Positions 1-4,540 of a stretch of DNA of 8,672 nt are shown piece by piece. This DNA is from Candidatus Rokuibacteriota bacterium. Lineage in GTDB: Bacteria; JAUVQV01. Location: NCBI GenBank assembly GCA_030609125.1, contig JAUWCW010000070.1:1-8672 (forward strand), given 5' to 3'. The notes beneath the pieces are model-generated. The model was not told the origin of the DNA. It searched no databases and saw only the letters and a program-made list of their open reading frames with translations. The position numbers were made by a program, and so were the translations under genes. Position 1 is the first letter of the stretch. Each line of letters begins with the position of its first letter.

Positions 1-383
1 ATCCTCTCTTGTGAGCAAAATCTATACCAGGAAGGGGTCGGGCGGGGGATATTATGAACTGCCCTGTTTTCGACCAGTTAGGAACAGGGAGAAATACCCG
101 TCTTTTTCTGTCATATTTGGCGGACTTCCACGGTGTGCCAAATTGTCAGTATTGTATGTCAGCCTGTCAGCAGATGTGTCCCGTACGTCACGACAGAGGG
201 GGGACTACTGAGGGCGGAAATGTCTTGTGAATGTGATATTTTGTGCTATTGTCGCCGCCTCTTGCCGCGCCGATTCCCAGGACGGAGAGGCGTCACCCGC
301 AATTCTTTCTCGCTGAAGAGAATGAGGACTGATTTCGATGTGCTGACGGGATTTCTTCAGTAGACAATATAGGTTTTTTATAG
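1..383. other. 5' region with no supportable gene
   Basis: This stretch is less GC-rich than the rest of the window and contains no open frame that resembles a protein family. The short frames at 11-211 (+), 133-363 (+) and 205-405 (-) overlap one another and give peptides with no recognisable domain. I saw no tRNA, rRNA, CRISPR repeat or convincing terminator. A small motif TGTCAG recurs three times between about 145 and 172, but without a spacing that suggests an operator array. It probably holds upstream regulatory DNA for the MerR-type gene and the tail of an intergenic region reaching outside the window. Confidence 0.5.
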
Positions 384-398
384 TATGTAATTTACATA
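361..398 (+). promoter_or_regulatory. Candidate promoter with a palindromic operator before the MerR-type gene
   Basis: Bases 384-390 (TATGTAA) and 392-398 (TTACATA) form a perfect 7-bp inverted repeat around a single central T at 391. It lies directly upstream of the MerR-family gene. A weak sigma70-like arrangement, TAGACA (361-366), 17 nt, TATGTA (384-389), would place the -10 box inside the left arm. MerR-family dimers bind palindromes in promoters and many regulate themselves, so an autoregulatory operator is the natural reading. The palindrome is seen directly; the promoter boxes are a poor consensus match and the function is inferred. Confidence 0.45.
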
Positions 399-422
399 TT
401 GCCACACGCGATGGGGGAGGGG

Positions 423-857
423 ATGGAGAAAATAACGGTTTCCCGGTACGAGCCGCTGTTCACCATCGGCCTTGCTGCGGAGCGGGTGGGCGTTTCCCCC
501 ATGACCCTCAGGATGTACGAGCAGAAGGGACTCATCCTTCCCTACAAGACAGCCTCCGGAAGACGTCAGTTTTCCATTCATGATCTGGAAATCGTTCTCT
601 GCGTCAGAGAAATGATCGGCCGTCACGGACTGAATATCGAGGGCATCCGCCGCATCATGTCTCTCATTCCCTGCTGGAAGGTAAAGAAATGCTCCTCCGC
701 CGAAAAGAGATCGTGCCCTGCCTTCACCAACGGAGGAGGACCCTGCTGGTCGCTCACGGACAGCATCTGCAGCCGGAAGGGTGAGGAGTGCAGGGAGTGC
801 AGAGTCTATCGCGAACTGCCGGAGTGCTCGAACCTCAGGAAAATGGTTGCAGGATAG
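423..857 (+). CDS. MerR-family (HspR-like) transcriptional regulator with a cysteine-rich C-terminal domain
   Basis: Small DNA-binding regulator of 144 residues. Residues 12-80 form a MerR-type winged helix-turn-helix: FTIGLAAERVGVSPMTLRMY, then EQKGLILPYKTASGRRQFS and a second helical pair ending GLNIEGIRRIMSL. The LRMYEQKGLI and GLNIEGIRRI segments resemble HspR more than metal-sensing MerR. In place of the usual dimerisation coiled coil there is a tail with eight cysteines (C84, C90, C98, C108, C116, C123, C126, C135), including two Cys-Trp pairs (84-85, 108-109) and a C-x2-C pair. It resembles the 'two-CW' cysteine domain of anaerobic deltaproteobacterial proteins and could bind zinc or an Fe-S cluster, or sense redox; that role is inferred. 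The start is uncertain: ATG 423 has GGAGG only 2-3 nt upstream, ATG 411 and TTG 399 have no SD. TTG 399 would lie at or before a start site set by the proposed promoter. The target genes are unknown; the fadL-like gene downstream is a candidate. Confidence 0.85.
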   Translation: MEKITVSRYEPLFTIGLAAERVGVSPMTLRMYEQKGLILPYKTASGRRQFSIHDLEIVLCVREMIGRHGLNIEGIRRIMSLIPCWKVKKCSSAEKRSCPAFTNGGGPCWSLTDSICSRKGEECRECRVYRELPECSNLRKMVAG

Positions 858-984
858 GTGCGCTTTTTCGGTGAAGCCATGAATGTTGAATGGCGGACTG
901 ACGGAGTGATTCGCAAGGGTTGAAGAAAGGGGGTGGGGTCAGGGAGAGTACCGCGGGGCATCAGTGTTTTTCGAGGGACAAACC

Positions 985-991
985 AAGGAGG
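985..991 (+). promoter_or_regulatory. Shine-Dalgarno site of the FadL-like gene
   Basis: AAGGAGG lies 9 nt before ATG 1001. It fixes the start of the outer-membrane protein there and rules out the longer in-frame reading from about 920, which would put 27 charged, unrelated residues before the signal peptide. The 858-984 gap shows no promoter I can defend. Confidence 0.85.
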
Positions 992-1000
992 ATAAACAGG

Positions 1001-2287
1001 ATGAAAAAGGCACTCACTGTGCTGGCTGTCGGGATGCTGTTCGCGACCGTCGCGGCGGCCCCGGCACTGGCAACAAACGGCATGAACATGATCGGCTACA
1101 ACGTCCGGTCTTCCGGCATGGGAGGCGCCGATGTCGCCATCGACACCGACTGTTCCGGCACCGCCTGCAACCCCGCTACCCTGGGCCGGCAGCGCGAGCG
1201 CTCCGCCGCCATCGGGATCTCATTGCTCATGCCCCAGATTTCGATGAAGAATTTCAACAACGACGTCGACGGCAACGACCAGATCTTTCCCCTTCCCTAC
1301 ATCGCCTACGCCCAGCGCCTCAAGACCGACTCGCCCTGGACCCTCGGCCTGGACTTTTTCGCCCAGGGCGGAATGGGTGTTGACTTCGAGAATGTGAACA
1401 CCTTTGCCGGAAATACCGACAAGTTCGATTCGCAGGTGCGGTATGCCCGTCTCACCGGCGCGGCCGCCTACCGGGTAAACGACAAACTCTCCCTTGGCCT
1501 GGCGGCGATGGGCGGTTACGCGGACATGGAGTTCTCGCTTTATCCCAACACCTATTCACCGGGTATGGACGGTGTCCCGGGCACCATGGATGACTTCCCC
1601 GGCATGGACGCGTCGGGCATGTCGAGCTTCGGTTTTTCCGCCCGCCTCGGGGCGCACTACAAGGTGAACGAGATGGTCAGCCTGGGAATCCAGTACACCA
1701 GCGAGACCTCCATGAACATGGACGGAGGTGACCTGAAGCTGAACTTCGGCATGGCCAAGGCCACGTACGACGCCGAGATGAAAGACTTCGGCTGGCCCCA
1801 GGAAGTGGAGTTCGGAGTGGCCGTCCAGGCCACGCCGCAGCTGCTCATGGCGGTCGACGCCAAGTGGATCGGGTGGTCCTCCACGATGGACGTCGTGACG
1901 CTCGTGGGGACCAACCCCGACATCCCGGCGCCGCCCAGCGTGGAAGTTCCCTTCAACATGAAGTGGGACGATCAGTGGGTTCTGGCCATCGGCACCGAGT
2001 ACGTCATCAACCCCATGAACGCCATTCGCCTCGGGTACAACTACGGCAAGAGCCCGGTGCCGGATGAGTTCCTCTCGCCGCTCTTCCCGGCGATCGTCGA
2101 GCACCACGTCACCGTCGGTTACGGCCTGACACTGAAGAAGTGGGCCCTCGACTTCGCCTACGAGCACGCGTTCGAAAACAGCCAGACCAACCCGACCTCA
2201 CTGCCGGAGGGAAACCCCTTCGGTGCGGGTACGGAAATAAGCCACTCCCAGAACACGCTGCACTTCGCGGCCACCTACTTCTATTAG
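1001..2287 (+). CDS. OmpP1/FadL family outer-membrane transport protein
   Basis: Predicted outer-membrane beta-barrel of 428 residues in the family that moves long-chain fatty acids and other hydrophobic molecules across the outer membrane; E. coli FadL is of similar length. Residues 1-24 are a Sec signal peptide (MKK, hydrophobic core, cleavage after APALA). The mature start carries the family's N-terminal hallmark GMGGADVAIDTD...NPATLG, with NPA at residues 57-59. The rest alternates amphipathic strands such as YARLTGAAAYRVNDKLSLGLAA and ends in the aromatic TYFY, typical of barrel proteins recognised by the BAM complex. Oddities are two cysteines (C51, C56) flanking the NPA motif and an Asp/Gly/Met-rich loop near residues 185-206 (PGMDGVPGTMDDFPGMD) that could be a surface loop. 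It stands alone between the MerR-type gene and a strong terminator. The substrate cannot be told from sequence: fatty acids or aromatic hydrocarbons are both possible. Confidence 0.9.
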   Translation: MKKALTVLAVGMLFATVAAAPALATNGMNMIGYNVRSSGMGGADVAIDTDCSGTACNPATLGRQRERSAAIGISLLMPQISMKNFNNDVDGNDQIFPLPYIAYAQRLKTDSPWTLGLDFFAQGGMGVDFENVNTFAGNTDKFDSQVRYARLTGAAAYRVNDKLSLGLAAMGGYADMEFSLYPNTYSPGMDGVPGTMDDFPGMDASGMSSFGFSARLGAHYKVNEMVSLGIQYTSETSMNMDGGDLKLNFGMAKATYDAEMKDFGWPQEVEFGVAVQATPQLLMAVDAKWIGWSSTMDVVTLVGTNPDIPAPPSVEVPFNMKWDDQWVLAIGTEYVINPMNAIRLGYNYGKSPVPDEFLSPLFPAIVEHHVTVGYGLTLKKWALDFAYEHAFENSQTNPTSLPEGNPFGAGTEISHSQNTLHFAATYFY

Positions 2288-2320
2288 ACACCGACTCCCG
2301 CGAGGGAGGCTGAACGGCAG

Positions 2321-2351
2321 GGGCCCCGCTTCCCGGCGGGGCCCTTTTTTT
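2321..2351 (+). terminator. Rho-independent terminator after the FadL-like gene
   Basis: GGGCCCCGC (2321-2329) pairs perfectly with GCGGGGCCC (2336-2344), giving a 9-bp GC-only stem with a 6-nt loop. It is followed at once by seven T (2345-2351). It begins 33 nt after the stop codon and should end the fadL-like transcript, separating it from msrA. Confidence 0.93.
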
Positions 2352-2356
2352 CGGGC

Positions 2357-2419
2357 GGGGTCAGGCACTGAAACGTGAGGTATGGGCTGTTTCTGTTTCA
2401 CGTTTCAGTGCCTGACCCC
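2357..2419. repeat. Perfect 22-bp inverted repeat, REP/MITE-like
   Basis: The arm at 2357-2378 (GGGGTCAGGCACTGAA, then ACGTGA) is the exact reverse complement of 2398-2419; the loop is 19 nt. The GGGGTCAGG start and CCTGACCCC end resemble the ends of REP-type palindromes that RAYT (TnpA-REP) Y1 transposases mobilise, often seen in many copies between genes. Six T (2424-2429) follow 4 nt later, so on the plus strand it could act as a second terminator. It starts only 6 nt after the T-tract of the first terminator. Element identity is inferred: no second copy and no transposase lie in this window. Confidence 0.7.
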
Positions 2420-2556
2420 TGAATTTTTTCTGCGATTCTGTCATCAAAGATAACGATGAACATGCTGAAGAGAAGCCTGCCCGGCCGGAGAGAGGCGGTC
2501 CTTATCGCTGCCCTTGGCGCCGCTTTTTTCGGCAGCGGCGCTGCGGGATCTGCAGG

Positions 2557-2565
2557 AGGAGGTGA
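2557..2565 (+). promoter_or_regulatory. Consensus Shine-Dalgarno site that decides the msrA start
   Basis: AGGAGGTGA matches the 16S anti-SD over nine bases and leaves 7 nt between AGGAGG and ATG 2570. The alternative in-frame ATG codons at 2456 and 2462 have no comparable site. This is the main reason for choosing 2570 as the msrA start. Confidence 0.75.
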
Positions 2566-2569
2566 GGAG

Positions 2570-3310
2570 ATGGGAGAGAGCGTGCCACTACTGGATCGGT
2601 ACGTTCCCGGAAAGACCGAGACGGCGACGTTCGCCCTCGGCTGATTCTGGGGGCCCGACTCCCGGTTCGGGAGTATACCCGGGGTGGTGGAGACCCGTGT
2701 GGGGTACACGGGGGGGAGCACGGAATCGCCCACCTACCGCCGCCTTGGGGACCACACTGAGGCCTTCCGGGTGGAGTACGACCCTGGGGTTGTCAGCTAC
2801 GAGGACCTCCTCGCCGTCTTCTGGATGGACCACGATCCCGGGCAGGGACAGTGGTCGAAGCAGTACCGGACGGCGGTCTTCTATCACGACCCCGGCCAGA
2901 AGGAGCGTGCCGTGCGGTCACGGGACCGCATCGCCTCCGCGCGGGGAATCAAGGTCACCACGGCCATAGAACCGGCAGGAACCTTCTATCCGGCCGAGGA
3001 CTATCATCAGAAGCACGACCTCCGCCGCCATGGCGGCCTCCTGGGGGAATATGCCTCCCTCTACCCGGTGCCGGAGGATTTCGTCAGGTCAACTGCCGTG
3101 GCGCGGGTCAACGGCTTTCTCGGCGGCAACGGCACCCTGGAAGACCTTGAGGCCGCGATGGCGGGTCTCGGCCTGTCGGCACAGGGGGAGCGAAAACTCA
3201 GGGAGTACGTGGCGACGAGCTCTCCCCGACGGGCCTGCCCGGTTCCGGCGAAAAGGAAGCCGAACCGGATTCGGGACGGGGCCTCTCGAGAACCCTCTCC
3301 AGCCCGGTGA
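2570..3310 (+). CDS. msrA: Selenocysteine-containing peptide-methionine (S)-S-oxide reductase (MsrA)
   Basis: Reduces methionine-S-sulfoxide, free or in proteins, repairing oxidative damage. The protein is 246 residues if TGA 2642-2644 is read as selenocysteine. The catalytic signature GCFWG appears as G-[TGA]-FWG, so Sec is residue 25, exactly where the nucleophilic Cys belongs. The same frame runs on with VVETRVGYTGG, GDHTEAF (E64 matches the catalytic glutamate), FWMDHDP, QYRTAVFYHD and FYPAEDYHQKH, all MsrA landmarks, then a helical tail ARVNGFLGGNGTLEDL...LREYV found in one MsrA subfamily. The N-terminal VPLLDRYVPGKTETATFALG also fits that subfamily. The only later cysteine, C223 near the C-terminus, could act as a resolving residue. 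Start 2570 has a perfect SD; an in-frame ATG at 2456 would add 38 residues resembling a signal peptide (RREAVLIAALGAAFFGSGAAG) and would make the enzyme periplasmic. The last 113 bp overlap the converging tolC-like gene. The alternatives are a point-mutated pseudogene or a sequencing error, but the intact frame and the downstream hairpin argue against both. Confidence 0.87.
2642..2644 (+). other. In-frame UGA, proposed selenocysteine codon
   Basis: TGA replaces the TGC/TGT of the catalytic cysteine in MsrA. Codons on either side read F-A-L-G and F-W-G in one frame, with no other stop between 2456 and 3308. Conventional translation would yield a 24-residue peptide from 2570. Confidence 0.85.
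2645..2683 (+). promoter_or_regulatory. Putative bacterial SECIS element in msrA
   Basis: Just 3' of the UGA, ACTCCC (2658-2663) pairs with GGGAGT (2669-2674), with loop GGTTC; a further G2664-C2668 pair would shrink the loop to GTT. An outer helix CCCG (2654-2657) with CGGG (2680-2683) extends it, leaving a 5-nt bulge (2675-2679) on the 3' side. The apical loop begins 19-20 nt after the UGA and its first base is G. Known bacterial SECIS elements have a small apical loop with a G in the first two positions, roughly 16-37 nt after UGA, recognised by SelB. The pairing is seen directly; SelB binding is inferred. Confidence 0.7.
3198..3310. other. Convergent antisense overlap of msrA and the tolC-like gene
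   Basis: The msrA frame ends at TGA 3308-3310 (+) and the tolC-like frame ends at TGA 3200-3198 (-), so the last 113 bp are coding on both strands. The overlap encodes the low-complexity tails of both proteins (Arg/Pro-rich in MsrA, Ser/Pro-rich in the channel). No intrinsic terminator was found for either transcript here. Confidence 0.8.
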
Positions 3311-4538
3311 CGGCCTTGAAGGTCTCCGCCAGGGCGTCGGTGTGCTCGTTACGGGAGCGGGTGAGGAAGAACCGGGCGTCGGTGAAGTCCGTGGCGATGC
3401 CGAGCCGCGCCTTGAAGAGGCTTTCGTTGACGCGGTAGTTCTCTTCGGCCTGCCCCACCGCCACCCGGGCGGTGGCGGTGTTTGCCCGGGCGACGCGGTA
3501 GCGCTCCAGGGCCGTTTCGAGCTGCAGCACCAGTTCCGCCTCCGTGTCCATCAGGGCTTCCGCATTGGCCCTTGCGCGATACTCCGCCTCTTCGACTTCG
3601 TGCTTCGTGCGCCGGCCGTTGTAGAGATTCCAGGTCGCGTTCAGCCTGGCCGACGTGTCGCTGTCAAAGCCGCCGTCCTGCCCGTCGGGGAAGATGGTGT
3701 CGCCGAAGTTGTCGTGAGCGAGGACGAAGTCCACCCGCGGCCAGTAGGGTGCCCCGCGGCGCTCCCGGTTTTCCTCCAGGGCCACCTGCAGGCTCTTCAG
3801 GTAGCGGATCTCGCTGCGGTTTTCCAGCATCTCCTCCTTCAGGGAGGGGAAGGAGAGCTCTCCGGGATCGGGTAGATCCGTGAAGGGTTCCAGGCGCTCG
3901 GTTTCCGGAAGCGCTGTACCCAGAAGTCTCACCAGCGCCTTGCGAGCCAGGTGCCGATCACCCTCGGTGCGAAGCAGGTCCTGCCGGGCCGAAGAGAGCT
4001 CCACTTCCACGCGGAGCAGGTCGTTCTTGGCCGTCAACCCCTGCTGAAAAAAACGTTCCGCATCCCGCCTCTGCTCTTCGAGGAGCTGAACACTTTCCTG
4101 GTTCGTCGCCACCAGGCGCTGCGCCCGCAGGGAGTCTATGAAGGCCCACCTGACGGCGAGGGCGATGTCGGCTTCGACGGATCGCCGCTGATAGGCGGCG
4201 GCGGAGGCGCGGGCGCGGCTTTCCGCCAGGCCGTGCTTGTCCGCCTTGCCCTTGAAGAGGTTGTAGGAGAGCTCGAGGGTGAAGACCGACGCCTCGTCGC
4301 CGAGGTTGAAGATTTCCTGCTCGCTCTGGCGATAGTTGTAGTTCACGTCGAAGGAAGGGAAGAAGTTCGATCGGGAGGTGCCGACGCGGGCGGCGGCGGA
4401 CTGCTCCAGATGCAGGGCCTCCTTGATCCGGTGATTGTGAGCCAGGGCCAGTTCCACCGCCTCGTCGATGGTCAGGGCCGGGGCCGCGCCGGCGGTGAAG
4501 GCGGCCAGAAACAGGGCGGTGCAGCAGATCCGTTTCAT
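3198..4538 (-). CDS. TolC-family outer-membrane efflux channel protein
   Basis: Outer-membrane factor of a tripartite efflux pump, 446 residues; such proteins trimerise into a beta-barrel with a long periplasmic alpha-helical tunnel. Residues 1-21 are a signal peptide (MKR, hydrophobic core, cleavage near AAPA). Mature sequence opens with LTIDEAVELALAHNHRIKEALH, the usual OMF start, followed by two repeats of long coiled-coil helices and short strands: SRSNFFPSFDVNYNY with FTLELSYNLF, and later APYWPRVDFVLAHDNFG with SARLNATWNLYNG. The last helices end at FKAVTGLERVL. A ~30-residue Pro/Ser-rich tail follows and lies over the end of msrA. ATG 4538 has AAGGAG 7 nt upstream and lies 2 nt after the pump's stop, so it is the third gene of the efflux operon and likely translationally coupled. 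A longer in-frame reading to 5066 runs antiparallel inside the pump and is discarded. The substrate is unknown. Confidence 0.92.
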   Translation of the reverse strand: MKRICCTALFLAAFTAGAAPALTIDEAVELALAHNHRIKEALHLEQSAAARVGTSRSNFFPSFDVNYNYRQSEQEIFNLGDEASVFTLELSYNLFKGKADKHGLAESRARASAAAYQRRSVEADIALAVRWAFIDSLRAQRLVATNQESVQLLEEQRRDAERFFQQGLTAKNDLLRVEVELSSARQDLLRTEGDRHLARKALVRLLGTALPETERLEPFTDLPDPGELSFPSLKEEMLENRSEIRYLKSLQVALEENRERRGAPYWPRVDFVLAHDNFGDTIFPDGQDGGFDSDTSARLNATWNLYNGRRTKHEVEEAEYRARANAEALMDTEAELVLQLETALERYRVARANTATARVAVGQAEENYRVNESLFKARLGIATDFTDARFFLTRSRNEHTDALAETFKAVTGLERVLERPRPESGSASFSPEPGRPVGESSSPRTP

Positions 4539-4540
4539 TC

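Noticed and set aside
300-326. Imperfect hairpin ATTCT...AGAAT
   Set aside because: Only about five contiguous pairs with mismatches and no T-tract; not a credible terminator or regulatory RNA.
11-405. Three short frames in the first 400 bases
   Set aside because: They overlap on both strands, lack SD sites and show no family features.
920-1000. N-terminal extension of the FadL-like protein
   Set aside because: ATG 1001 has a good SD and begins a classic signal peptide; the extension would bury it.
2456-2644. A separate 62-residue protein ending at TGA 2642-2644
   Set aside because: Its last residues (ETATFALG) are the conserved lead-in to the MsrA active site, so it is the 5' part of msrA.
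2684-3310. MsrA read as a shorter protein starting at GTG 2684
   Set aside because: This start lies after the catalytic GCFWG motif and has no SD; the same frame continues upstream through the TGA with the missing active site.
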